Shown here: positions 33,871 to 42,957 of the stretch, piece by piece
Numbering within the stretch: the stretch's first letter is position 1
How the letters are laid out: each line of letters opens with the position of its first letter
Source: Pengzhenrongella sicca
Lineage (GTDB): Bacteria > Actinomycetota > Actinomycetes > Actinomycetales > Cellulomonadaceae
Reading direction: 5' to 3'
Assembly: GCF_017569225.1 (NCBI RefSeq)
Contig: NZ_CP071868.1
Span: 2,356,001 to 2,420,000 of the forward strand
Length of the DNA: 64,000 bases
Translations under genes and position numbers: made by a program
Notes under the pieces: model-generated
Database searches by the model: none
Told to the model about the DNA's origin: nothing
What the model saw: the letters and a program-made list of their open reading frames with translations, nothing else

Positions 33871-35058
33871 ATGCCAGCTCGAGTGCACGGTGAGACTGTC
33901 CCGGCGACGACGGTGCCGACCGGCGGCCACCACGGCGGCGGTAAGGGCCTGGACTACGCGAAGCGGCCGATGCTGGTGTTCTGGGAGACGACGCGCGCCT
34001 GCCAGCTCGCGTGCAAGCACTGCCGAGCGAGCGCGACGGCGCAGGCGCTGCCCGGCGAGCTGAGCACGGCCGAGGGCATCGAGCTGCTCGACCAGGTCGC
34101 AGGGTTCGGCCGGCCGTACCCGATCCTCGTGCTCACCGGCGGCGACTGCCTCCTGCGCCCCGACCTGTTCGACCTGGTCGAGCACGCCACCGGGCTCGGG
34201 CTGCCGGTCGCGCTCGCGCCGTCGGTCACGCCCGCCCTCACCGCCGAGATGATCGACAAAATCGTCGCGAGCGGCGTTAAGGCCGTCTCGATCAGCCTCG
34301 ACGGCGCGCTGGCCGACACCCACGAGGGCGTGCGGGGGATCGTCGGGCACTTCGCCTCGACCGTCCAGGCGATCCGGGCGCTCTCGGCCGCCGGGCTGAC
34401 CGTCCAGGTCAACACGACCGTCATGCGCGCGAACGTCGACGAGCTCGCCGACATCGCCGACCTCATCACTCGCGCGGGCGCGAGCATCTGGGAGGTGTTC
34501 TTCCTCGTCCAGGTCGGTCGGGGCGTCGCCACCGAGGCCGTCAGCCCGGACGAGCACGAGGAGATCTGCCACTTCCTGTACGACGCCTCCCAGCACGGCT
34601 TCATCGTCCGGACCGTCGAGGCGCCGTTCTTCCGTCGGGTCGTCGCCCGGCGCACCGCCGGCGACCCGGCGCCGGCCGGTGCGCTGTACACGCGGCTGAC
34701 CGACCGACTCACCGCGCTCATGGGCGCCCCCGTCGGGCGACCGCGGGCGCAGACGGCCGCGACGCGCGACGGCAAGGGAATCGTGTTCGTCGCGTACGAC
34801 GGCGAGGTCTACCCCGCGGGATTCCTGCCGCAGCCGCTCGGCAACGTGCGCGACGTCCCGATCGGCGAGCTCTACCGTGACGACCCGCTGCTGCGTCGCA
34901 TCCGCGCCGCCGACTTCACGGGCCGCTGCGGCCGGTGCGAGTACGCCGACCTGTGTGGCGGTTCGCGCGCGCGGGCGTTCGCGGCGACGGGCGACGCGCT
35001 TGCCGAGGACCCGGCCTGCCCCTACCAGCCGACGACGCCGGCGCTCGCGAGCGTCTGA
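33871..35058 (+). CDS. Radical SAM/SPASM protein (TIGR04053-like)
   Basis: A 395-residue radical SAM enzyme. The 4Fe-4S motif C-x3-C-x2-C is at Cys44, Cys48 and Cys51 (TRACQLACKHC). The C-terminal SPASM part has a cysteine cluster (CGRCEYADLCGG and a later Cys) for auxiliary clusters. It resembles the AhbD/heme d1-type and TIGR04053 groups, whose substrate is unknown. The ATG follows GAGGGAG. It stands alone after a palindrome that could be a redox or hypoxia operator, and it is followed by a strong hairpin. Confidence 0.9.
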   Translation: MPARVHGETVPATTVPTGGHHGGGKGLDYAKRPMLVFWETTRACQLACKHCRASATAQALPGELSTAEGIELLDQVAGFGRPYPILVLTGGDCLLRPDLFDLVEHATGLGLPVALAPSVTPALTAEMIDKIVASGVKAVSISLDGALADTHEGVRGIVGHFASTVQAIRALSAAGLTVQVNTTVMRANVDELADIADLITRAGASIWEVFFLVQVGRGVATEAVSPDEHEEICHFLYDASQHGFIVRTVEAPFFRRVVARRTAGDPAPAGALYTRLTDRLTALMGAPVGRPRAQTAATRDGKGIVFVAYDGEVYPAGFLPQPLGNVRDVPIGELYRDDPLLRRIRAADFTGRCGRCEYADLCGGSRARAFAATGDALAEDPACPYQPTTPALASV

Positions 35059-35070
35059 CCGGCCGGGCCG

Positions 35071-35087
35071 CCCCCGCTCGGCGGGGG
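35071..35087. terminator. GC hairpin after radical SAM gene
   Basis: CCCCCGC-TCG-GCGGGGG, a perfect 7-bp stem 12 bases past the stop, between convergent genes. There is no T-run, as is usual for actinobacterial terminators. Confidence 0.5.
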
Positions 35088-35129
35088 TCCCGCCGCCCAG
35101 CGGTGAGTGCAGCCGTCGAGCGCGGCAGC

Positions 35130-35858
35130 TCAGGCCCCCAGCATCCAGCGCAGGGTCTGGGCGTTGCGGACGGCGTTCGCACCGCCGTCGTTGTTGAAGT
35201 ACGCCAGGACGTCGTGACCGGCGCGGTCCCACTCGCGCATCCGCTCGGCCCACCACGCCAGGTGGGCGTCGGAGTACGACCCGCCATACAGGTGGTCGGT
35301 GTCCGGGCCGTGCAGCCGGACGTAGACGACGTCGCTCGTCGCGCGCAGCACGCACGGCAGGCCCGCGCCGCTCATCACGCAGTACGCCGCGCCATGCCGC
35401 CCGAGCAGTGCGTAGACCTCCTCGGCCGCCCAGCTCGGGTGGCGCAGCTCGACGGCGACCCGGATCCACGCGGGCAGCCGGCCCAGAAAGTAGTCGAGCC
35501 GCGCGTCGTCGCGCGCGTGCTGCGGGGCCAGCTGGACGAGCAGCACCGCCCGCCGGTCCCCGAGCTCGTGCCAACCTGCCGCGATCCGGTCGATCCACAC
35601 CTCAGGCGCGTACAGCCGCTTGGCGTGGGTCAGGCCGCGGGGCGCCTTGACGCTCAGCCGGAACCCCTCCGGGAGCCGCTCGCGCCACCGCGCGAAGCTC
35701 GCATCCCGGGGCCAGTGGTAGAAGCTCGCGTTCAGCTCGGCGGTGGCGAACCGGTCGGCATACCAGCCCAGGCGGTGGCTCGCCGGGAGGCCGTCCGGGT
35801 ACAGCGCGGGGTGCCAGTGGTCGTAGCTCCAGCCCGAGGTCCCGACGGTGATCGCCAC
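35130..35858 (-). CDS. DUF72 (YecE-like) family protein
   Basis: A 242-residue TIM-barrel-like DUF72 protein. It opens with ITVGTSGWSYDHWHPALYP, has TAELNASFYHWP, FRLSVKAPRGLTHAKRL, VAVELRHPSW and the late LAYFNNDGGANAVRNAQTL. The function of the family is unknown. GTG start with a GAGAAT box six bases upstream, a possible leaderless variant. It is divergent from the mutarotase-like gene. Confidence 0.9.
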   Translation of the reverse strand: MAITVGTSGWSYDHWHPALYPDGLPASHRLGWYADRFATAELNASFYHWPRDASFARWRERLPEGFRLSVKAPRGLTHAKRLYAPEVWIDRIAAGWHELGDRRAVLLVQLAPQHARDDARLDYFLGRLPAWIRVAVELRHPSWAAEEVYALLGRHGAAYCVMSGAGLPCVLRATSDVVYVRLHGPDTDHLYGGSYSDAHLAWWAERMREWDRAGHDVLAYFNNDGGANAVRNAQTLRWMLGA

Positions 35859-35935
35859 GGGTGGATTCTCACCCGCCGGACGCGCGATGTCGCGCGATGT
35901 CCAGGCGGCGCCCCCCGGCGCGCCGGGCGGTCCGA

Positions 35936-35941
35936 TACCGT
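35936..35941 (+). promoter_or_regulatory. -10 box, leaderless mutarotase-like gene
   Basis: TACCGT, six bases, then ATG 35948. Confidence 0.55.
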
Positions 35942-35947
35942 CGCGCC

Positions 35948-36853
35948 ATGCCAACCAGCGAAACCCCGCCCACCCCCGCGCTCCCACCCTCCGTGCAGCT
36001 CGGCACGGGTCGTGGCGGTCTGCCCGTCGTGCGGGTCACCGCGCGCGAGGGAACGGCCGAGATCTACCTGCACGGCGCCCACGTCACCGGGTGGACGCCC
36101 GTCGGTGGCGAGCCCGTCCTCTGGATGAGCGCGGCCAGCGAGTACCGGGCCGACGCGGCGCTGCGCGGCGGGGTGCCGATCTGCTTTCCCTGGTTCGGCG
36201 CGCACGCGCGCGACGCCGCCGCGCCGGCCCACGGCTTCGCACGCCTGGCCGACTGGGACCTGGTCGGCGCCGTCGACCACGCCGACGGCGACGTCACGGT
36301 CACGCTCGCCCTCGGGGACACGGCCGCGACCCGCGCCTCCGCGTGGCCGCACCGGTTCGCCGCGCGCTACGCCGTGACGGTCGGCGCGCACCTGACCCTG
36401 CGCCTCGAGGTCGACAACCTCGACGTCGAGCCCGTGCGGATCGAGGCGGCGCTGCACACCTACCTGCGCGTCACGGACGTCCGGACCGCCGCAGTCGGCG
36501 GGCTCGAGGGCGCGCCCTTCCTCGACCGGCTCGCCGGGCCCGAACCCGTTCCGGGCGAGGCCGTCCCCGTGCGGTTCACGCGCGAGACGGATCGGATCTA
36601 CCTCGGGACCGAGGCCGCCGCGACCCTGACCGATCCCGGCGCTGGGCGCACCGTCACGATCGCCAAGCACGGCTCGCGCAGCACCGTCGTGTGGAACCCG
36701 TGGGTCGCGAAGGCCGCCGCGATGGCCGACTTCGGCGACGACGAGTGGCCCGCGATGGTCTGCGTGGAGACCTGCGCCGTCGGGCCAGACGCGATCGTCC
36801 TTGCCCCGGGTGCCAGCCACGCGATGACCGCCGTGCTCACCGTCGGCGCCTGA
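35948..36853 (+). CDS. D-hexose-6-phosphate mutarotase-like protein
   Basis: A 301-residue galactose-mutarotase-fold protein of the YeaD group. Features: EIYLHGAHVTGWTPVGGEPV, GGVPICFPWFG, the catalytic His region PAHGFARL, AALHTYLRV and late WNPWVAKA and CVET (general-base Glu). It interconverts anomers of glucose-6-phosphate-type sugars. Leaderless start as set by the TACCGT box. It is followed at 101 bases by the receiver/flavoprotein gene. Confidence 0.9.
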   Translation: MPTSETPPTPALPPSVQLGTGRGGLPVVRVTAREGTAEIYLHGAHVTGWTPVGGEPVLWMSAASEYRADAALRGGVPICFPWFGAHARDAAAPAHGFARLADWDLVGAVDHADGDVTVTLALGDTAATRASAWPHRFAARYAVTVGAHLTLRLEVDNLDVEPVRIEAALHTYLRVTDVRTAAVGGLEGAPFLDRLAGPEPVPGEAVPVRFTRETDRIYLGTEAAATLTDPGAGRTVTIAKHGSRSTVVWNPWVAKAAAMADFGDDEWPAMVCVETCAVGPDAIVLAPGASHAMTAVLTVGA

Positions 36854-36953
36854 CCGGGTGTCCCGGGTCCAGATGTTGACCCGCACCCGCTGACCGCGCT
36901 TGAGTGGACCTGACCGAGCGGAGCGAGCGACATCGCTGGCACGGAGGCTGCCG

Positions 36954-38648
36954 ATGGCACGACAGGACGAGCGACCGGCGATCGTGCTGGCCAGTCGCGA
37001 CGAGCGCACGCTGCACCTGGTGGGCACGGAGCTCGACCGACGCTACGGGCGCGACTACGCCATCGTGCGGTGCCGCCCCGAGAGCGCGCATGACCTGCTG
37101 ACCCACCTGCGCGACGACGGCACGCAGGTCGCGCTCGTGATCGGCGCCACGGAGGACGACGACGGCATCGACGTCCTCGGCGCCGTACGGGAGCTGCACC
37201 CGGCGGCGGTACGCATCGTCGTCGTGACGTGGGGCCGGTTCGACACCGCCGAGCGGGTCTTCGACGCCCTGGGGGCCGGCCGGATCGACCACTACTGCGT
37301 GCGCCCCGAGCACCCGCGCGACGAGGAGTTCCACCGGCTCGTCACCGAGTCCCTCGAGGACTGGTCCCTTGCGGTCGGCGGCGGGTTCGAGGCAGTCCGG
37401 ATCATCGGCGACCCGAGCGCCGCCATCAGCCACACGATGCGCGACCTGTTCACGCGCAACCACATCCCGATCGGCTTCCACGACGCACACACAGAGCGCG
37501 GCCGCGAGCTCCTCGAGGCGGCCGGGCTCGTCAACCCAGCGCTGCCGGTCGTGATCCTGCGCTACAAGCCGGAGCCCACCGTGCTGGTGGCTCCGACCTT
37601 CCCGCAGATCGCCGAGGCGTTCGGGCTCACCTCGCCGCTGCCGGCAGACGCGCGCTTCGACGTCACCGTCATCGGCGCCGGGCCGGCCGGGCTCGCCGCC
37701 GCCGTCTACGCCGCCTCAGAGGGCCTGCGCGTGCTGATCATCGAGCGCCAGGCGGTCGGCGGCCAGGCGGGCACGAGCTCGCGCATCCGCAACTACCCCG
37801 GCTTCCCGCAAGGGGTCACCGGGAATCGGCTGGCCTTCAGCGCGTTCAACCAGGCGTGGTCGTTCGGCGCGACGTTCCACTTCATGCGAGGCGCGCGAGG
37901 GCTGCGGGTCGACGGCGCGGACCGGGTCGTCGACCTCACCGACGGCACCTCCGTGCGCAGCTCGGCCGTCGTGATCGCGTCGGGCGTCGAGTACCGACGC
38001 CTCGGTGTCCCGGCGCTAGAGGAGCTGCTCGGCCGCGGGGTCTTCTACGGCGCGTCAGTGACGGAGGCGCCCGCGATGCGCGGCCGGCGCGTCGTCGTCG
38101 TCGGCGGCGGCAACTCGGCCGGGCAAGCGGCCGTGCACCTCGCGCGGTTCGCCACCCACGTGAGCGTGCTCGTGCGCGGCCAGGTCGCGGCGAGCATGTC
38201 GGACTACCTCGTGCGGGAGCTCGCGGCGCTCGCCACCGTCGACCTCCGCGAGGGGGTCGAGGTCACGGGCGGGGGCGGCGACGGGAGGCTCGAGCACGTG
38301 CTCGTGCGGGACCGGGCGACGGGTGCGCTGAGCCGGGAGGAGGCCGACGGCCTGTTCGCGCTGATCGGCTCCGAGCCGATGACCGGTTGGCTCGACGGCT
38401 CGGTCGCCCGCGACGCGCAGGGTTTCGTCCTCACCGGGGCGGACGTGCCCGGCGGGTCGATCACCGGACCGGACGGAACCGCGCGCCCGCCGATGATGCT
38501 CGAGACGTCGGTCGCGGGTGTGTTCGCGGTCGGCGACGTCCGGTATGGCTCCGTCAAACGCGTCGCGTCCGCCGTCGGGGCGGGAGCCATCTCGATCCAG
38601 CTGCTGCACGGATACCTCGAGGATCTCCGTGCCGTCGACCCGCACTGA
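36954..38648 (+). CDS. Fused receiver-like/thioredoxin reductase-like flavoprotein
   Basis: A 564-residue three-part protein. Residues 1-130 look like a response-regulator receiver fold ([15 protein letters not shown]). Residues 140-220 form a thioredoxin/glutaredoxin-like domain ([20 protein letters not shown]). Residues 235-560 are a thioredoxin-reductase-type FAD/NADPH module ([65 protein letters not shown]). The catalytic CxxC is absent: the equivalent stretch reads [10 protein letters not shown]. It cannot be an ordinary thioredoxin reductase; a redox sensor or other electron transfer is more likely. ATG 36954 follows GGAGG by six bases. Confidence 0.88.
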   Translation: MARQDERPAIVLASRDERTLHLVGTELDRRYGRDYAIVRCRPESAHDLLTHLRDDGTQVALVIGATEDDDGIDVLGAVRELHPAAVRIVVVTWGRFDTAERVFDALGAGRIDHYCVRPEHPRDEEFHRLVTESLEDWSLAVGGGFEAVRIIGDPSAAISHTMRDLFTRNHIPIGFHDAHTERGRELLEAAGLVNPALPVVILRYKPEPTVLVAPTFPQIAEAFGLTSPLPADARFDVTVIGAGPAGLAAAVYAASEGLRVLIIERQAVGGQAGTSSRIRNYPGFPQGVTGNRLAFSAFNQAWSFGATFHFMRGARGLRVDGADRVVDLTDGTSVRSSAVVIASGVEYRRLGVPALEELLGRGVFYGASVTEAPAMRGRRVVVVGGGNSAGQAAVHLARFATHVSVLVRGQVAASMSDYLVRELAALATVDLREGVEVTGGGGDGRLEHVLVRDRATGALSREEADGLFALIGSEPMTGWLDGSVARDAQGFVLTGADVPGGSITGPDGTARPPMMLETSVAGVFAVGDVRYGSVKRVASAVGAGAISIQLLHGYLEDLRAVDPH

Positions 38649-38682
38649 CGTCGCGGCGGACCCTCGACCCCTCACGCCCTCG

Positions 38683-39504
38683 ATGCGCCTCCTGCTCGTG
38701 GTGGCTGGCGTGCTCGTGCTGCTCGCGGGCGTGCAGCTGTTCGTCTTCTCCGCGCGCACGGACCGCTACTTCGCGTGGACGATCGCCGAGCCGCTGACCG
38801 CGGCCACCCTGGGCGCCGCCTACTGGTCGAGCGCCACGATCGAGCTGATCGCCGCGCGGTCCCGGCTCTGGGTGCAGGCGCGGATCGCCGTCCCGACCGT
38901 CCTGGTCTTCACGACCGTGACGCTGGTCGTGACGCTCGTCCACCTCGACGCGTTCCATCTCGACGGCGCGCTGCCGCCCGCGACCCGGGCCGTGACCTGG
39001 GGCTGGCTCGCCATCTACGCGCTCGTGCCGATCGCCCTCGGGTGGCTGTGGGTCGCCCAGACCCGGGTCCCCGGCTCCAACCCGCCGCGCCAGCTCCGCC
39101 TTCCCGGCTGGCTCGCGGTGCTTGCAGCGGCCCAGGCCGCCGTCCTGCTGCCGCTCGGCGCGTGGCTGCTCCTGGACCCCGTCGGCGCGGCGCCGGGCTG
39201 GCCCTGGCCCCTCACCCCCCTGACCGCGCGCGCCCTCGGGGCGTGGGCGTTGAGCCTCGGAGTCGCCGCCGTGCACTCCCTGCTTGAGCGGGACCCGACG
39301 CGGCTACGGCCCGCCGCGGTCGCCTCGATCGCGCTCGCCGTGCTGCAGGGCGTCGCGCTCGCGCGCTACGGCGACGCGGTCCGCTGGGGCGAGCCCGCGG
39401 CGGCGGGGTACCTCGCGTTCCTCGCGGTCGCGTTCGTGACCGGCGTCGGAACGCTCCGCGCGGCGGCCCGCGCGCCGCGGCGTGCCGTCCTCGTCACGCC
39501 CTGA
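38683..39504 (+). CDS. Integral membrane protein, unknown
   Basis: A 273-residue protein made mostly of six or seven hydrophobic helices (LLLVVAGVLVLLAGVQLFVF at the N-terminus, and others near 45, 70, 110, 145 and 200-255). No known family motif was recognised. It lies 34 bases after the flavoprotein gene and may be co-transcribed. ATG 38683 is chosen because it begins the first membrane helix. Confidence 0.7.
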   Translation: MRLLLVVAGVLVLLAGVQLFVFSARTDRYFAWTIAEPLTAATLGAAYWSSATIELIAARSRLWVQARIAVPTVLVFTTVTLVVTLVHLDAFHLDGALPPATRAVTWGWLAIYALVPIALGWLWVAQTRVPGSNPPRQLRLPGWLAVLAAAQAAVLLPLGAWLLLDPVGAAPGWPWPLTPLTARALGAWALSLGVAAVHSLLERDPTRLRPAAVASIALAVLQGVALARYGDAVRWGEPAAAGYLAFLAVAFVTGVGTLRAAARAPRRAVLVTP

Positions 39505-39510
39505 CCCTCG

Positions 39511-39921
39511 TCACGCCTTGACGACGAGAACCGGCCGGGACGACTGGTTGAGCACCTTGTAGGTCGTGGACCCCAGGATGACCCCCCGCAGCGGGCTCTC
39601 GCCGTACGAGCCGACCACAATCATGCGCGCGTCGCGCCGGTCCGCGACGTCGAGCAGCGCCTCGGCCGGCTTCGCGGGCACGATCTCGACCTCAGCGGCG
39701 ACGCCGGCCGCCTTCGCCCGCTCGAGCGCGTGCGCCGTCGCGGCGCGCCCCAGCTCCTCCAGGGCGGCGCGGTGGGCCGCGTACTCCTCCCCGAGGCCGC
39801 CCGGGGGTGCCGCGCCGTAGACGAGCACGAGGGTCTCGTCGAAGCGGGCGGCGAGCTCGAGCGCGGTATCGAGCGCGAGCGCCGCGCCGGGCGACTCGTC
39901 GTATCCGAGCACGAACGTCAT
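39511..39921 (-). CDS. Universal stress protein
   Basis: A 136-residue UspA domain (TFVLGYDESPGAALALDTAL, ETLVLVYGAAP) with the nucleotide-binding motif G-x2-G-x9-G-S/T visible around VVGSYGESPLRGVILGST, so ATP binding is likely. The ATG overlaps the stop of the amino-acid permease gene (ATGA), the second transporter-USP pair in this window. Probably a stress-linked regulator of the permease (inference). Confidence 0.92.
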   Translation of the reverse strand: MTFVLGYDESPGAALALDTALELAARFDETLVLVYGAAPPGGLGEEYAAHRAALEELGRAATAHALERAKAAGVAAEVEIVPAKPAEALLDVADRRDARMIVVGSYGESPLRGVILGSTTYKVLNQSSRPVLVVKA

Positions 39922-41441
39922 GTCGTCCTCCCGACAGTTCCCCGCACGAGGTCGGGGTCCGGCACCCCGGCCTTCTCCTGCCAGAAGGCCGTGTCCCGCC
40001 GACGCCAGAACGCCATCAGCACGAACCCGGTGGCCAGCACGCCGACGCCGATCACCAGCGGCGGCCCGACGCCGAGCCAGGCCTGGCCCGTGTAGGAGTT
40101 TGCGGGGTCGGACATGTCGACGACCGACTCGACCAGCAGCCACGCCAGCAGCAGCGCGCCGAGCACCGGGCCGAGGCCGATGAGCAGGAAGTTGCGTGCG
40201 CTGTCGAGCAGGTGCCGGCGGTAGTAGATCGCGCACGCGATCCCGGTCAGCGCGTAGTAGAAGGAGATCAGCAGCGAGAGCGCCGTGAGCGAGTCGAACA
40301 GCGCATTCTCGCTGGTCAGCGAGAGGACCAGGTACCAGGCGATCGCGATGCCCGCGACCCACCAGGTGGACACGTCGGGCGTGCGGTAGCGCGGGTGCAC
40401 GTGGGCGAACCGGGCCGGGATGGCCTGCCGCCGGGCCATCGACAGCGCCGTCCGGGAGGCGGGGATGATCGTGGTCTGGGTCGACGCGATGGCCGACGTC
40501 GTCACGGCGAGCAGCACGACCCAGTCCCAGCCGCCGAGGATGTCGGTCGCGAGGAGCCCGAAGATGAACTCCTCCTCCGCGGCGTTCTCGGTGAGGAAGT
40601 CGGTCCCGACGCCGGCGACGAGCGCGAACGCGACCCCGAGGTAGGTCGCGAGCAGGATCACGGTCGAGAAGATCCCCGCCCGGCCGGGCGCGCTCGCCGG
40701 GTCCTCGGTCTCCTCCGAGAGGTTGACCGCGGACTCCCAGCCCCAGTAGGCGAAGACGCCGAGCAGCAGGCCGCCGGTCAGCGCCGCACCACCCGCGCCG
40801 AACGGGTTGAACCAGGACAGAGACGGACTCGGCGCGCCGGCCGCTGCGTCGCCTTGGAGCACCTGGACGAGCGCGACGAACGCGAACACCAGCAGCGAGA
40901 CCACCTGCGCCAGGATGAGCGAGTTCTGGAACCGGGCCGACAGCTCGGTCCCGAGCACGCACAGCCAGGTCATCAGCACGATCAGCAGGACGGCTCCGAC
41001 GGTCACGACGAGCTTCGACTCGGCCAGGTCGTCCAGCCCGAGGGTCAGCAGTCCGAACCGGACGCCGACCTCCGCGAGCGAGCCGATCACGAGCACGCCC
41101 GTCATCGTGATCGCCCAGCCGCCGATCCACCCGAAGCCCGGGCCCATCGCGCGGGTGACCCACGAGAACGTCGTCCCGCAGTCCTGGTCAACCTTGTTCA
41201 GGTAGTAGAAGGCCGACGCGATCAGCAGCATCGGCACGAAGGAGGCGAGCAGGACGCCCGGGGCATGGACGCCGACGAGCGCCACGATCGGCCCGAGGAC
41301 GGCCGCGAGCGAGTACGCCGGGGACGTCGCGGCGAGCCCGATCACGAGGGCGTCCACGAAGCCGATCGCTCCGGGCTTGAGCGTGGCAGTCTCGCCACCG
41401 CCGCGAGCTGGGGCCCCCGCGGTCGCGTCGGCGGTGTCCAT
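39918..41441 (-). CDS. APC-family amino acid permease
   Basis: A 507-residue amino acid/polyamine/organocation carrier with about twelve helices. It starts with an Ala-rich cytoplasmic tail, then GFVDALVIGLAATSPAYSLAA (the glycine-rich first helix) and the FAYWGWESAVNLSEETEDP motif of helix 6. The substrate is unknown. ATG 41441 follows a G-rich site by about seven bases; a GTG 15 bases upstream is less likely. Coupled to the following universal stress protein. Confidence 0.92.
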   Translation of the reverse strand: MDTADATAGAPARGGGETATLKPGAIGFVDALVIGLAATSPAYSLAAVLGPIVALVGVHAPGVLLASFVPMLLIASAFYYLNKVDQDCGTTFSWVTRAMGPGFGWIGGWAITMTGVLVIGSLAEVGVRFGLLTLGLDDLAESKLVVTVGAVLLIVLMTWLCVLGTELSARFQNSLILAQVVSLLVFAFVALVQVLQGDAAAGAPSPSLSWFNPFGAGGAALTGGLLLGVFAYWGWESAVNLSEETEDPASAPGRAGIFSTVILLATYLGVAFALVAGVGTDFLTENAAEEEFIFGLLATDILGGWDWVVLLAVTTSAIASTQTTIIPASRTALSMARRQAIPARFAHVHPRYRTPDVSTWWVAGIAIAWYLVLSLTSENALFDSLTALSLLISFYYALTGIACAIYYRRHLLDSARNFLLIGLGPVLGALLLAWLLVESVVDMSDPANSYTGQAWLGVGPPLVIGVGVLATGFVLMAFWRRRDTAFWQEKAGVPDPDLVRGTVGRTT

Positions 41442-41573
41442 GGCAAGGCCCCCCACTGTGGCAGCGGCGACTCGGTCGGGATCACCTTCCTCCCTGAGCG
41501 GTCGCCCGGCAAGCGCAAAACGCCACGAAAGTGGACACCCATCCCCCGACGCACGCGTGGGCCCTGCGGCGCG

Positions 41574-42947
41574 TCAGTCGACCGGCAGCCGGAGGGTCGC
41601 GCGCAGGCCGCCGAGCTCCGACGCCGCGAGCAGCACGTCGCCGTCGTGCTCGCGCGCGATCTCGCGGGCGATCGCCAGGCCGAGCCCGGTGCCGCCGGCC
41701 TCCCGCTCGCGCGCGTCCTCGAGGCGGACGAACCGTTCGAACACGCGCTCGCGGTCGGCGTCCGCCACGCCGGGGCCGTCGTCCTCGACCGTGACCGTCC
41801 CGGGGGCGACCGTGACGCGGACCCGCCCGGCGGCGTGCCGGACGGCGTTGTCGAGCAGGTTCCGCACGACCCGGCCGATCGCGGCCTCGTCGCCGAACGC
41901 GCCGCCGTCGCCGCCGCGCTCGACCTGCACGTCGGCCCGCGCCGAGGCCTGCTGCGCGACGTCGACGGCGGCCCGCACCAGCGGCGCGAGGTCGACGGCG
42001 GTGCGCACCACGGGCGTCGAGCCCACCCGCGCGAGCACGAGCAGGTCGTCGACGAGCCCCTGCATGCGCAGCACCTCGTCCTCGAGGTCGCGCGCGAGCT
42101 CGGCCGGCCGGTACGCGTCCGGGTGCGCCTGCGCGACCTCGATGCTCGCGCGCAGGGCAGCGAGCGGCGAGCGCAGCTCGTGTGCCGCGTCGGCGACGAA
42201 CGCCCGCTGCCGCGCCGCGCCCACCTCGAGCCGGTCGAGCATCTCGTTCAGCGTGCGCGCGAGCGCCCCGACCTCGTCCCGCGCCGGCGGCACGGGCAGC
42301 GACCCCGGTCCGCCGGCGCGGGCGACCTGGGCGGCCGCCCGGCGCAGCTGCTCGACCGGGTCGAGTGCGCGGCCGAGCACGACCCAGATCGCGACCGCGA
42401 GCCCCGCCGTCAGGATCGGGACCACCGCGCCGAGCGAGATGGCGAGCGCGCGCAGCAGCCCCTGCACCTGCCCGAGCGGCACGCTCGCGACGACCGTCAC
42501 GGGGGCGCCGTCGTGCGTCGTCGCGAGGACCGCGACGCGCGCGGACGGGTCGTACGCGCTGGCCCGCGTCGTGCGCACCAGCGGCTCGCCGCCCGCCTCC
42601 CGGCGCAGCGCGGCCACCTCGGGCGCGGGCAGCACGGGCAGCGTTCGGCTGGCCGTGGTCGACGACGCGACGACGAGCCCGTCCCCGTCCAGCAGCTGGA
42701 CGATCTCGCCCGGCTCGGCGACGGGCAGCGTCACGGGCACGCGATCGTCGGCCACGAGCCCTGCGACCGTCGCCACCCGCTCGCGCAGGCCGTCGTCGAG
42801 CGCCGCGAGCCGGCTGCGCGAGAGCACGGCCGTCAGCGCGATCGCGCCGACGGCGAGCGCGACGCACAGCAGGCCCGCGGTGAGCACCGTCAGCCGCAGC
42901 CGCAGCGACCAGCCCGGCAGCCAGCGCCGCGGCCCCTTCGCGCTCAC
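41574..42947 (-). CDS. Sensor histidine kinase
   Basis: A 457-residue two-helix membrane kinase. Helix 1 is about 18-41, with an extracytoplasmic sensor of about 115 residues, helix 2 about 165-190, then a HAMP linker. The HisKA region has the phospho-His in AAHELRSPLAAL. The HATPase domain has the N box NLLDNAVRH, G1 DDGPG and G2 GTGLGLAIAREI. GTG start ten bases after the stop of its response regulator gene upstream. Forms a two-component system with the next gene; the divergent secreted protein and ABC genes are the likely targets. Confidence 0.93.
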   Translation of the reverse strand: MSAKGPRRWLPGWSLRLRLTVLTAGLLCVALAVGAIALTAVLSRSRLAALDDGLRERVATVAGLVADDRVPVTLPVAEPGEIVQLLDGDGLVVASSTTASRTLPVLPAPEVAALRREAGGEPLVRTTRASAYDPSARVAVLATTHDGAPVTVVASVPLGQVQGLLRALAISLGAVVPILTAGLAVAIWVVLGRALDPVEQLRRAAAQVARAGGPGSLPVPPARDEVGALARTLNEMLDRLEVGAARQRAFVADAAHELRSPLAALRASIEVAQAHPDAYRPAELARDLEDEVLRMQGLVDDLLVLARVGSTPVVRTAVDLAPLVRAAVDVAQQASARADVQVERGGDGGAFGDEAAIGRVVRNLLDNAVRHAAGRVRVTVAPGTVTVEDDGPGVADADRERVFERFVRLEDAREREAGGTGLGLAIAREIAREHDGDVLLAASELGGLRATLRLPVD

Positions 42948-42957
42948 CTCACCGCGC

